DNA of 13,823 bases from contig NZER01000136.1 in assembly GCA_002690445.1 (NCBI GenBank), positions 1-13,823 on the forward strand, written 5' to 3'. Below, piece by piece: positions 1-6,756 of the stretch (within the stretch, counting starts at the first letter, position 1; each line of letters begins with the position of its first letter). The position numbers and the translations under genes were made by a program. The stretch is from Candidatus Pacearchaeota archaeon. GTDB lineage: Archaea; Nanoarchaeota; Nanoarchaeia; Pacearchaeales; GW2011-AR1. The notes below the pieces were generated by a model that searched no databases, was not told where the DNA came from, and saw nothing but the letters and a program-made list of their open reading frames with translations.

Positions 1-186
1 CTTGATAGCATTCCGGAATTTGACTCTCTTTTTGAGCGTCATACCCCACAGCAGAATGACGCAATTCTTGATGAACAGCTTGCTGGGAACGGAAGTGCGG
101 AATCACGCTCGACGGAAACCACCAAATACGGAAAGAACAAAAGTGACGTGGACCGAGCGTTCGATGAGTTGCTAGCCACTAAATAA
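1..186 (+). CDS. C-terminal end of a probable gp32-like single-stranded DNA-binding protein (partial)
   Basis: An open frame runs in from the left edge and ends at TAA 184-186, giving the last 61 residues of a protein that starts outside the window. It reads IPEFDSLFERHTPQQ near the start, then a low-complexity Ser/Thr/Gly/Glu stretch, and finishes with the acidic segment SDVDRAFDELLATK. A conserved 'FDSLF' segment, a flexible linker and an acidic C-terminal tip are the plan I know from gp32-like ssDNA-binding proteins of T4-type phages, where the acidic tip recruits replication partners. Its position directly before a RecA/UvsX gene supports that role, since the two cooperate in phage recombination. 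The OB-fold core is not visible, so the call rests on the tail and context; it could be another replication accessory protein. Confidence 0.5.
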   Translation, partial: LDSIPEFDSLFERHTPQQNDAILDEQLAGNGSAESRSTETTKYGKNKSDVDRAFDELLATK

Positions 187-204
187 GGTTTGTGGGAGAC
201 CGCT

Positions 205-237
205 GGCACCCCGGTCGAAATAGGGTGCCGCTTTTTT
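205..237 (+). terminator. Intrinsic terminator between the ssDNA-binding gene and recA/uvsX
   Basis: A perfect 7-bp GC-rich stem (GGCACCC 205-211, GGGTGCC 223-229) with an 11-nt loop is followed by GC and six T residues (232-237). This is a canonical Rho-independent terminator shape. It sits only one base before the recombinase Shine-Dalgarno sequence, and I see no promoter between it and the recA start, so recombinase transcription seems to depend on leaky readthrough or antitermination. Confidence 0.8.
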
Positions 238-248
238 AAGGAGGAATA

Positions 249-1376
249 ATGGCTAGAAAAGCCAAAGAAGCAAAGGCCGGTAGAGTTTCAATGCATGACT
301 TAATGAGTCTTGTTAACAAGAAAGCCGGCCGGAACGTTGCGCACGACTTGACAGGTGACAACCCCACCAAGGTAAAAGAATGGATTCCCACCGGCTCACG
401 CTGGCTTGACTCCATCGTTTGCAAGGGACAGGTCGCCGGCATACCAGTCGGAAAAGTTACAGAAATAGCAGGATTAGAGAGTACCGGTAAATCCTACCTC
501 GCAGCACAGATAGCCGCAAACGCTCAGAAAACGGGCAAGATGATTGTCTATTTTGATTCTGAGTCTGCCATCGACCCGAGCTTCTTGGAGCGAGCAGGAT
601 GCGACCTAGAGCGGTTAATGTACGTTCAGGCGGCCTCTGTGGAGTTTGTTTTGGAGACTGTGGAAGAGTTGCTGGGTGCCACCGATGAACAGCTTGTATT
701 CATCTGGGATTCTCTTGCTTTAACACCTTCTGTGTCGGACGTAGAAGGAGATTTTAATCCGCAATCTTCGATGGCGGTAAAGGCTCGTATTCTTGCAAAG
801 GGAATGTCGAAGTTAATTATTCCGATTGCTGATAAACAGGCAGCCTTTATTGTCCTCAATCAGCTTAAGACCAACATTCCCAGCGGCCCCAATGCTCGTA
901 TCATTGCGATGACAACGCCCTATATGACCCCCGGGGGAAAAGCAATGCACTACTCCTACTCGCTGCGTATTTGGTTGACCGGTCGCAAGGCCAAAGCTTC
1001 CTTTATCGAAGACGAAAAGGGATTCCGAATTGGCTCCGAAGTTAAGGTAAAATTGGAGAAATCACGCTTCGGAACTCAAGGTAGAACGTGTGCCTTCCGC
1101 ATTTTGTGGGGAACTGAGGATATTGGAATCCGCGATGAGGAATCTTGGTTTGATGCCGTGAAGGGCTCTCAGAACATGAACAGTGCCGGCGCATGGTATA
1201 CTTTAAAGATGCCCGATGGGTACGAGAAGAAGTTTCAACCCTCCAAATGGACGGAGTTGGTGCGGTCGGATGAAGACTTTCGAGCCAACGTTCTGCAATT
1301 GATGGACGAAGAGGTTATTGGAAAGTTTGATCGAAGAGAAGGAACAGCAGATCAGTTCTATTCTGACCCCCAATAA
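249..1376 (+). CDS. RecA/UvsX-type recombinase
   Basis: ATP-dependent strand-exchange protein that would form filaments on ssDNA during phage recombination, repair and recombination-dependent replication. The 375 residues carry Walker A GLESTGKS (75-82), the catalytic-glutamate strand YFDSESAID with E105 (position of E96 in E. coli RecA), Walker B LVFIWDSL (149-156, D154) and the ATP-sensing LNQ (Q205) leading into the DNA-binding L2-like region and TPGGKAMHYSYSLRIWL. Length is between RecA (about 350) and UvsX (about 390). The ATG is preceded by a strong site, AAGGAGG at 238-244, which fixes the start. The C-terminus is acidic and polar, as in RecA-family proteins. It follows a gp32-like tail, its usual partner. 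The RecA/RadA/UvsX core is certain; whether it groups with phage UvsX or bacterial RecA needs a tree. Confidence 0.93.
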   Translation: MARKAKEAKAGRVSMHDLMSLVNKKAGRNVAHDLTGDNPTKVKEWIPTGSRWLDSIVCKGQVAGIPVGKVTEIAGLESTGKSYLAAQIAANAQKTGKMIVYFDSESAIDPSFLERAGCDLERLMYVQAASVEFVLETVEELLGATDEQLVFIWDSLALTPSVSDVEGDFNPQSSMAVKARILAKGMSKLIIPIADKQAAFIVLNQLKTNIPSGPNARIIAMTTPYMTPGGKAMHYSYSLRIWLTGRKAKASFIEDEKGFRIGSEVKVKLEKSRFGTQGRTCAFRILWGTEDIGIRDEESWFDAVKGSQNMNSAGAWYTLKMPDGYEKKFQPSKWTELVRSDEDFRANVLQLMDEEVIGKFDRREGTADQFYSDPQ

Positions 1377-1381
1377 AACAC

Positions 1382-1410
1382 TTGACAGCCCTCCTACGAT
1401 GCGGTATACT
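1382..1410 (+). promoter_or_regulatory. Consensus sigma70-type promoter P1 ahead of the deaminase gene
   Basis: The -35 box TTGACA (1382-1387) is a perfect consensus match, followed by an ideal 17-nt spacer and the -10 box TATACT (1405-1410, five of six). Predicted transcription start is about 1417, putting the Shine-Dalgarno TAGGAGG (1425-1431) roughly 8 nt from the RNA 5' end. It would drive the deaminase and flap nuclease genes. Nearly the whole promoter lies inside the inverted repeat at 1387-1434. Confidence 0.8.
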
Positions 1411-1434
1411 GAAGTATAAGCTTGTAGGAGGGCT
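1387..1434 (+). repeat. Long inverted repeat overlapping promoter P1 and the deaminase ribosome-binding site
   Basis: The outer arms, AGCCCTCCTAC (1387-1397) and GTAGGAGGGCT (1424-1434), are perfect 11-bp complements. Pairing continues inward with G1398-U1423, A1399-U1422, G1401-C1421 and C1402-G1420, and ends in TATAC/GTATA (1405-1409, 1414-1418) around a TGAA loop. RNA crossing the region from recA could fold about 20 bp here, burying the Shine-Dalgarno TAGGAGG in the right arm. RNA started at P1 (about 1417) lacks the left arm, so its ribosome site would be free. As DNA, the symmetry could also be a repressor operator. Only three U residues follow the stem, so it would be a poor terminator. 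Confidence 0.8.
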
Positions 1435-1436
1435 TT

Positions 1437-1880
1437 ATCACAACACAAGTAAAGGAATACGAGTCCGACTATGGGGCCGAGAGATTCCATAAATATTCGG
1501 GCAAGATAGCACGCTATATGGATCTAGCCAGACGCATGGCCAACCAGTCGTCTTATCCGGATTATCGCCATGGCGCAGTGCTCGTTAAAGGATCCGTCCG
1601 AAACGCATCTTTTAACAAAAACAATTATTGCTCTTTTGGAACGCGGTTTCAAAAAGAACACCAAGGTCGGACCACTCTCCATGCGGAGCTTGGAGCCATC
1701 TTGGGGATGGATCGCGGCATAACCGAAGGGTCAACCATCTACGTAGCAAGAGTAGGGCGGGAAGGCGACTATAAGCTTTCTAAGCCTTGTTCTATGTGCC
1801 ATGAAGCCCTTAAACACGTGGGAGTAAAGCGTGTCGTCTATACCATTAACACTAAAATAGCAGGAAGTTATAAACTATGA
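1437..1880 (+). CDS. Zinc-dependent cytidine/deoxycytidylate deaminase family protein
   Basis: Probably converts dCMP (or another cytosine nucleotide) to the uracil form, feeding dTMP synthesis. The zinc centre is clear: LHAELGAIL (H82, A83, catalytic E84) and KPCSMC (C118, C121) in the 147-residue numbering. The start is uncertain. The first ATG (1518, giving 120 residues) has no good ribosome site. The open frame continues upstream to TAG 1425, and a strong TAGGAGG (1425-1431) sits five bases before an in-frame ATC at 1437, with no ATG, GTG or TTG in reach. The extra residues (VKEYESDYGAERFHKYSGK) look like a normal first helix. I annotate from ATC; use 1518-1880 if only standard starts are accepted. 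It overlaps the flap nuclease by ATGA. Substrate (dCMP, cytidine or other) cannot be told from sequence alone. Confidence 0.8.
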   Translation: MTTQVKEYESDYGAERFHKYSGKIARYMDLARRMANQSSYPDYRHGAVLVKGSVRNASFNKNNYCSFGTRFQKEHQGRTTLHAELGAILGMDRGITEGSTIYVARVGREGDYKLSKPCSMCHEALKHVGVKRVVYTINTKIAGSYKL

Positions 1881-2833
1881 AAAGAGTATTGATTATTGAT
1901 GCGCTCAATATGTTCTTGAGAGCATATATCGTCGACCCAAGTCTCTCAACGAATGGAGAGCCCATCGGAGGCTTCAAGGGGTCCCTTAAGATCGTCCAGA
2001 AGCTTGTGCGCATGACCAAGCCGAATGAAATTGTGATTGTGTGGGATGGGCCCAACGGCTCGCGCAAGCGACGGTCCATGGATAAGAATTATAAAGCAGG
2101 ACGCAAGCCCATTCGTCTCAATCGCAATGTAAAGGCGCTGACCGAAAACGAAGAATTCCAAAACCGCGTATGGCAGCAAACGCGCTCTATTGAGTATTTT
2201 AACGAAATGCCCATCATTCAAGTTATGATTGCCGAGGTAGAAGCCGATGATGTTATTTCATATTTAACGCAAATGAACCATTATGAGGGCTGGCAGAAGA
2301 TAATTGTATCCAATGACAAGGATTTCTATCAGCTATGCGATAAGGAAACCGTAGTGTACCGCCCCACAAGCGACATAGTTTATAATAAAAAGCGCATTGT
2401 TGAAGAATTGGGGGTTCATCCCCGCAATATGGCGCTAGCCCGAGCGCTCGTCGGAGATGCATCTGATAATTTACCGGGCATTAGATCAGTTGGGTTTAAA
2501 AGCATCCAACGACGTCTGGGATTCCTGGGATCGGAGAAAGATTATACCATTGATGATATTATTGGGTACTGTGAAAAAGCTGATAAAAAACTCAAGTTTC
2601 ATACCAATATCCTTGAAGGACAAAAAATAATTGAGCACAATTATAAGATGATGCAGCTATATTCTCCCATGCTTTCGGTGCAGTCTAAGGACTTTGTTCG
2701 CAATGCTGTGGAGAACTTCAAGTGTAATTTCAATAAGATAGAAATCTTGAAGAAAATGCGCGATGATGGGTTCGGAGAATTGAATTGGAAGGACCTGGAA
2801 CTGCACTTAAATAAAATTAATTCTGAGTGCTAA
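1877..2833 (+). CDS. 5'-3' exonuclease / flap endonuclease (T4 RNase H-like)
   Basis: Structure-specific nuclease that would remove RNA primers and 5' flaps during lagging-strand synthesis. In 318 residues it shows the FEN-family metal ligands in order: D8 in LIIDALN, D57 in VIVWDGPNGSRK followed by the basic KRRSMDKNYKAGRK segment, E122-x-D124-D125 in AEVEADDVI, D147 and D149 in VSNDKDFYQL, and D194 and D197 in GDASDNLPGI. The last motif leads into the helix-hairpin-helix (GIRSVGFKSI) that grips DNA. Length suits T4 RNase H (305) rather than a Pol I fusion. ATG 1877 overlaps the deaminase stop by four bases, with AGGAAG (1862-1867) upstream, so translation is probably coupled. The C-terminal 60 residues are Lys/Asn-rich and not assigned. 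All catalytic residues are intact. Confidence 0.92.
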   Translation: MKRVLIIDALNMFLRAYIVDPSLSTNGEPIGGFKGSLKIVQKLVRMTKPNEIVIVWDGPNGSRKRRSMDKNYKAGRKPIRLNRNVKALTENEEFQNRVWQQTRSIEYFNEMPIIQVMIAEVEADDVISYLTQMNHYEGWQKIIVSNDKDFYQLCDKETVVYRPTSDIVYNKKRIVEELGVHPRNMALARALVGDASDNLPGIRSVGFKSIQRRLGFLGSEKDYTIDDIIGYCEKADKKLKFHTNILEGQKIIEHNYKMMQLYSPMLSVQSKDFVRNAVENFKCNFNKIEILKKMRDDGFGELNWKDLELHLNKINSEC

Positions 2834-2838
2834 TTTGC

Positions 2839-2866
2839 TTGACTTTACGGCATATTCTGTTATATT
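2839..2866 (+). promoter_or_regulatory. Sigma70-type promoter P2 ahead of the helicase gene
   Basis: The -35 box is TTGACT (2839-2844, five of six), the spacer 16 nt, and the -10 box TATATT (2861-2866, five of six) with an extended TGT just before it. It fills the 57-nt gap between the nuclease and helicase genes. Predicted RNA starts near 2873, giving a leader of about 18 nt before the TTG start at 2891. Confidence 0.65.
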
Positions 2867-2890
2867 TAGTATACGTGCCCGGGGTGTGGT

Positions 2891-4261
2891 TTGAACGAAA
2901 AAGTAACTTTTAGTCGTTATGGAAAGGCCTTTCAAGAAGGCCTTGTTCAGATCATCTATGAGGATCGTCCGTTTGCCGATCAAATTACCGAAGTGCTCAA
3001 TATAGGCTTTTTAGAGTTAGAGTATCTTCGCGTTTTTACTGATAGAATTATCAATTATCGAGATAGGTACGGCACGCATCCATCAGCGGAAGCGGTTATA
3101 ACAATAATACGCACCGATCTGGAGAATGAAGATAAGATCATCCAGAAACAGGTACGCGAGTACTTTGCTAAAATCACAGCTAGAGAATGCACCGATATAG
3201 CGTTTATCAAAGAACAGTCGCTTGATTTTTGTCGTAAGCAAAATCTCAAGGAGGCAATGCTTAAGTCTGTCAGCCTTCTCCAGACGTGCTCGTTTGATGA
3301 AATTTCCAAGACCATCAATGATTCATTGAGGCTTGGATCTGATAATAATTTTGGTTATGATTATCTGGCTGACTTTGAGCAACGATTTGTCCCAAAGCAT
3401 CGGCTGCCTGTTACCACCGGCTGGAAAGAGATTGACGACATTTGTGGTGGAGGACTTGGAAAAAGTGAGCTTGGGGTGGTAATTGCCCCGACGGGCGCCG
3501 GCAAATCATTTTGTTTGGTGCATCTTGGCGCCCAGGCCCTCAAAGAAGGAAAAGTTGTTGTTCACTATACTTTAGAGCTTCAGGATACAATTATTGCGAA
3601 TAGATACGATAGTTGCTTAACAGGTTACCCTCTTTCTGATATTATTAATTTTAAAGAAGAGGTATATCACGAGATCAAGGATCTTGAAGGGAAGCTTATT
3701 GTTAAAGAATATCCCACTAAAGCCGCATCAACAAACACTATTAAATCTCATCTTACAAGGTTGTTAAAGCGCGGTATCAAGCCTGGAATGCTTATTGTCG
3801 ATTATGCCGATCTTTTAAGACCCGTAGTCGCGAGAAAAGAGAAAAGAATCGAGTTGGAAAGTATTTATGAAGAACTTCGCGGCATCTCAACAGAGTTCAA
3901 GTGTCCTGTTTGGACCGCCTCTCAAACAAATCGCTCGGGTTTAAATGCCGAAGTCATTACAATGGAACAAATTTCTGAAGCATTTAACAAATGTTTTGTA
4001 GCTGATTTTATTTTCTCCGTTTCTCGAACAGTTGAAGACAAACAAAACAATAAGGGGAAAATTTTCATTGCAAAAAATAGAAATGGTCCCGACGGCATCA
4101 TCTATAATATATTCATGGATCCTTCCAGCGCTAAAATTAAGATTATGCCTTCGATCACCCCCTCAAATGGAGCCATCCCGCTCAACCCTGTTGCGCTAAG
4201 TGCCTCCATGCAAAAAGACTTGTTACAGAACAAATATGAAAAATTCAGAAAAAGGAAATGA
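2891..4261 (+). CDS. DnaB/gp41-type replicative DNA helicase
   Basis: Hexameric 5'-3' helicase that would unwind the fork and organise priming. The C-terminal RecA-like domain (about 175-425 of 456) has Walker A APTGAGKS (199-206), the catalytic glutamate in HYTLELQ (E229), Walker B MLIVDYADLL (300-309, D304), the sensor TASQTNRSG (Q345) and an arginine-finger-like KNRNGPDG near 400. The N-terminal 150 residues are helical and would be the primase-interacting collar, as in T4 gp41 (475 residues). No primase gene is visible here. The start is TTG 2891: the frame is closed by TAG at 2867-2869 and there is no other in-frame start, and GGGGTG (2881-2886) can pair with the 16S tail using one wobble. 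It has its own promoter, P2. Confidence 0.92.
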   Translation: MNEKVTFSRYGKAFQEGLVQIIYEDRPFADQITEVLNIGFLELEYLRVFTDRIINYRDRYGTHPSAEAVITIIRTDLENEDKIIQKQVREYFAKITARECTDIAFIKEQSLDFCRKQNLKEAMLKSVSLLQTCSFDEISKTINDSLRLGSDNNFGYDYLADFEQRFVPKHRLPVTTGWKEIDDICGGGLGKSELGVVIAPTGAGKSFCLVHLGAQALKEGKVVVHYTLELQDTIIANRYDSCLTGYPLSDIINFKEEVYHEIKDLEGKLIVKEYPTKAASTNTIKSHLTRLLKRGIKPGMLIVDYADLLRPVVARKEKRIELESIYEELRGISTEFKCPVWTASQTNRSGLNAEVITMEQISEAFNKCFVADFIFSVSRTVEDKQNNKGKIFIAKNRNGPDGIIYNIFMDPSSAKIKIMPSITPSNGAIPLNPVALSASMQKDLLQNKYEKFRKRK

Positions 4262-4267
4262 AACAGA

Positions 4268-6235
4268 ATGAGAACAATTCAAAATATACGCAGATTCAGA
4301 TTATCAGATACATTTATTGAACCATATAAAGCGACCAAGGTGCCGTGGGGGCCCATTGGTTACGTGACATTTAAGCGTACCTATTCGCGACGACTTAATG
4401 AATTTGAACCGGACGCGACAGGGACCGAAGAGTGGTGGCAAACATGTCGTCGTGTTGTAGAAGGCATGTTCAACATGCAAAAGCAACATGTATTCCAACT
4501 AGGGTTGGAATGGAATGATGGAAAGGCCCAGAAGACCGCTAAAGAAGCCTATGAACGATTGTTTAATTTAAAGTGGACACCACCGGGCCGCGGCCTGTGG
4601 ATGATGGGCACTAAGTTTGTAGAAGAGCGCACAGCCGCAGGATTATTTAATTGTGCTTTTCGGTCCACCCGTGATTTGGCAACCAAAGGTGGCTATCTCT
4701 TTGCGTGGATGATGGATGCCTTGATGGTCGGGGTGGGGGTAGGATTTGACACAGAAGGCGCAAACTCGCTCACTCTTCAAGAGCCCGCCTATACAAACGA
4801 CACTCTCGTAATTGACGACTCACGCGAAGGGTGGGTGGACTCCGTTCACACCCTTCTGGATGGGTATTTCTTTGGTGGAAAGGTACCTAAGTTTGACTAT
4901 TCCGCAATTCGCGAAAAGGGCGCGATTATCAAAGGTTTTGGAGGGACGTCGAGCGGCGCAGAACCCCTCAAGGAGTTACATCACAATCTTAAAGACCTTT
5001 ATTCCACAAAGATCGGAGAGCCGATTAGTTCTGTAGATATTGTGGACACCGAAAACTTAATTGGCCGCTGCGTCGTAGCTGGAAACGTACGCCGTTCGGC
5101 GGCTTTGGCCATGGGCAAGTATGATGATACGCGCTATCTCGAAATGAAAAACGATCAAGAGAAGCTTTATCACCACAGATGGGGATCAAATAATTCTTTT
5201 AACGCAGTGGTGGGGATGGATTATACTTGGCATGCTAAACAGTCACAAAAGAATGGCGAGCCCGGCTATATATGGTTAAACAACGCTCGTACGCGTGGCA
5301 GATTTAAGGACGGGGAACGATACGATGATATGAACGTGGCGGGGTTTAATCCCTGCGTGGAACAACAACTAGAAGATGCAGAACTATGTTGTTTGGTGGA
5401 AACATACCCAGCAAAGCACGATGATCTAGAGGATTATCTGCGCACTTTAAAGATTGCTTATCTTTATGGGAAAACCATTACTCTGTCTAATACTCATTGG
5501 CCTGAGACTAATGCCAAGATGCTCAAAAATAGACGCATTGGGCTCTCTCAATCTGGAGTTGTACAGGCATTTAATAAGTTTGGGCGCCGCCAAGTATATG
5601 AAATGTGTGATAATGCGTATGATTATGTAAAGCAATTAGACGAAGAATATTCTAACTGGTTATGTATTCCAAAGTCCATTCGCATGACGTCGATCAAGCC
5701 TTCGGGAACAGTCTCGTTGCTGAATGGCTCGACCCCTGGAATACATTTTCCAGAAAACGAATACTACATTCGCAGAATTAGATTTTCAAAAAACTCTGAA
5801 TTACTTGACAAATTGTCAGAAGCAGGCTATTCTATTGAAGATGACCAATATTCTCCCAACACTGCTGTTGTTGAGTTTCCTGTACATGAGCCGTATTTCA
5901 CCAAGGGAAAACGAGACGCGGGGATGTGGGAGCAACTTGAAATTGCAGCCCAATATCAATATTATTGGGCGGATAACTCCGTGTCTGTTACAGTCACTTT
6001 TAAACCACAGGAAGCGTCAGAGATTAAAAGTGCTCTTGAGCTATACGAGACACGGCTAAAGGCGGTTTCTTTTTTGAAATATGAAAAGACTGGCTATAAG
6101 CAAGCCCCCTATGAACCCATAACCAAAGAAACTTATGAAGAGATGAGTGCTGCTATCACCCCCATCCAACGATTTGAAAACGACGAAGCAGGAACAGGAA
6201 CCAAATTCTGCACCAATGATACATGTATAATTTAG
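4268..6235 (+). CDS. nrdJ: Adenosylcobalamin-dependent (class II) ribonucleotide reductase, monomeric NrdJ type
   Basis: Reduces ribonucleotides (probably triphosphates) to deoxyribonucleotides using a B12-derived radical, so one polypeptide supplies dNTPs with or without oxygen. Its 655 residues begin with VPWGPIGYVTFKRTYSRR, typical of the Lactobacillus leichmannii enzyme. Key residues are present: C129 in FNCAF, N361-P-C363-x-E365, C374 in ELCCLVE as the thiyl-radical cysteine, PSGTVSLLNGSTPGIH (478-493), and the C-terminal pair C648 and C653 (FCTNDTC) that re-reduces the site. Against family memory (739 residues; C119, C408, C419, C731, C736) the C129-C363 interval is about 55 residues shorter. 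Oddities: the usual NPCGE reads NPCVE, and C375 replaces the Asn common in CNL. ATG 4268 follows the helicase stop by 6 nt, with AAAGGAA about 10 nt upstream. Confidence 0.93.
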   Translation: MRTIQNIRRFRLSDTFIEPYKATKVPWGPIGYVTFKRTYSRRLNEFEPDATGTEEWWQTCRRVVEGMFNMQKQHVFQLGLEWNDGKAQKTAKEAYERLFNLKWTPPGRGLWMMGTKFVEERTAAGLFNCAFRSTRDLATKGGYLFAWMMDALMVGVGVGFDTEGANSLTLQEPAYTNDTLVIDDSREGWVDSVHTLLDGYFFGGKVPKFDYSAIREKGAIIKGFGGTSSGAEPLKELHHNLKDLYSTKIGEPISSVDIVDTENLIGRCVVAGNVRRSAALAMGKYDDTRYLEMKNDQEKLYHHRWGSNNSFNAVVGMDYTWHAKQSQKNGEPGYIWLNNARTRGRFKDGERYDDMNVAGFNPCVEQQLEDAELCCLVETYPAKHDDLEDYLRTLKIAYLYGKTITLSNTHWPETNAKMLKNRRIGLSQSGVVQAFNKFGRRQVYEMCDNAYDYVKQLDEEYSNWLCIPKSIRMTSIKPSGTVSLLNGSTPGIHFPENEYYIRRIRFSKNSELLDKLSEAGYSIEDDQYSPNTAVVEFPVHEPYFTKGKRDAGMWEQLEIAAQYQYYWADNSVSVTVTFKPQEASEIKSALELYETRLKAVSFLKYEKTGYKQAPYEPITKETYEEMSAAITPIQRFENDEAGTGTKFCTNDTCII

Positions 6236-6243
6236 GAGCGAGA

Positions 6244-6474
6244 ATGAACTTTAATCATTTAATGGAAAAGCGCACTCTTTTGCGAAGATGCGCTAAAAAA
6301 CACCATAAGGAGTGTTACTGGCGCCCAATGAACCCCATCCGCGCCACCGCAGGCAAACATGTCTGCATTACTATGTATTGTAAATATTGTGACAAGCGTG
6401 AGGATATATTTTTGTCAGAAAAACAATATAAAATTCAAGAAAAGATAATATTAAGGGAGATTGAAAGTGTTTAA
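6244..6474 (+). CDS. Small Cys/His-rich protein, possibly zinc-binding
   Basis: Unassigned 76-residue basic protein. Potential metal ligands are C16, H20, H21, C24, then C41, C46 and C49; the CKYC pair in CITMYCKYCDKRED followed by an acidic, helical tail suggests a small zinc ribbon, but no family is recognised. ATG 6244 is preferred over the in-frame ATG 6223, which lies inside the RNR end, because TAGGAG (6233-6238, overlapping the RNR stop) is spaced five bases before it. The 3' end overlaps the co-chaperonin gene by 8 nt, so it is probably translated from the RNR messenger. Similar small phage proteins are often of unknown role; a DNA-binding or regulatory function would be a guess. Confidence 0.6.
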   Translation: MNFNHLMEKRTLLRRCAKKHHKECYWRPMNPIRATAGKHVCITMYCKYCDKREDIFLSEKQYKIQEKIILREIESV

Positions 6475-6739
6475 GCCCTTAAATCGCTATATTTTAATTA
6501 ATCCCACAAAGATTGAAACGGACACGACAGAATCGCTGATCGTCCTTCCAGATGACTATAAAGCTGCGGAGGAAAGATACATTGAAGTAGCCGCCATTGC
6601 GAGCGCACCAGACGTTCGTTTTGATATAAAACCGGACACAAAGCTCGTAGTAGATGCATCCATGATTGAGGAAATAAGTATTGGCAGAACTATTTATAAT
6701 ATCATTCTAGACAATTATGTTGTTGGAATGATTAGCTAA
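6467..6739 (+). CDS. GroES-like co-chaperonin (Cpn10 / T4 gp31 type)
   Basis: Likely caps host GroEL and adapts it to fold phage proteins. The 90-residue product follows GroES from end to end: N-terminal FKPLNRYILINPTK (compare IRPLHDRVIVKRKE), a polar mobile loop KIETDTTESLIVLPDDY, central strands around RYIEVAAIASAPDV and TKLVVDAS, and the closing strand IILDNYVVGMI (compare VLIMSESDILAIV). The hydrophobic tripeptide that binds GroEL, I25-V26-L27, falls at the same positions as in E. coli GroES. Length is normal (97 in E. coli). GTG 6467 is chosen over TTG 6461 because AAGGGAGA ends at 6460, ideal spacing for the GTG. No GroEL is present, as expected for a phage relying on the host's. A diverged member, so confidence is good but not complete. 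Confidence 0.78.
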   Translation: MFKPLNRYILINPTKIETDTTESLIVLPDDYKAAEERYIEVAAIASAPDVRFDIKPDTKLVVDASMIEEISIGRTIYNIILDNYVVGMIS

Positions 6740-6756
6740 GAAGAGGTGCCCCATGC

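Noticed and set aside
348..377. TTGACA early in the recombinase gene.
   Set aside because: No acceptable -10 box at 16-18 nt spacing.
1471..1509. A 12-codon frame (ATG 1471) ahead of the deaminase ATG, as a leader peptide.
   Set aside because: Its distance from AAAGGA is too long, and the overlapping deaminase frame explains the region better.
5805..5833. TTGACA-N17-TATTCT inside the RNR gene.
   Set aside because: It is about 410 nt from the next start, unlike the close spacing of P1-P3, and the -10 box matches only four of six; probably a chance match within coding sequence.
6681..6700. TTGGCA and TATAAT near the end of the GroES-like gene, before the endolysin.
   Set aside because: Spacing is only 8 nt and no -35 box lies at the right distance from TATAAT.
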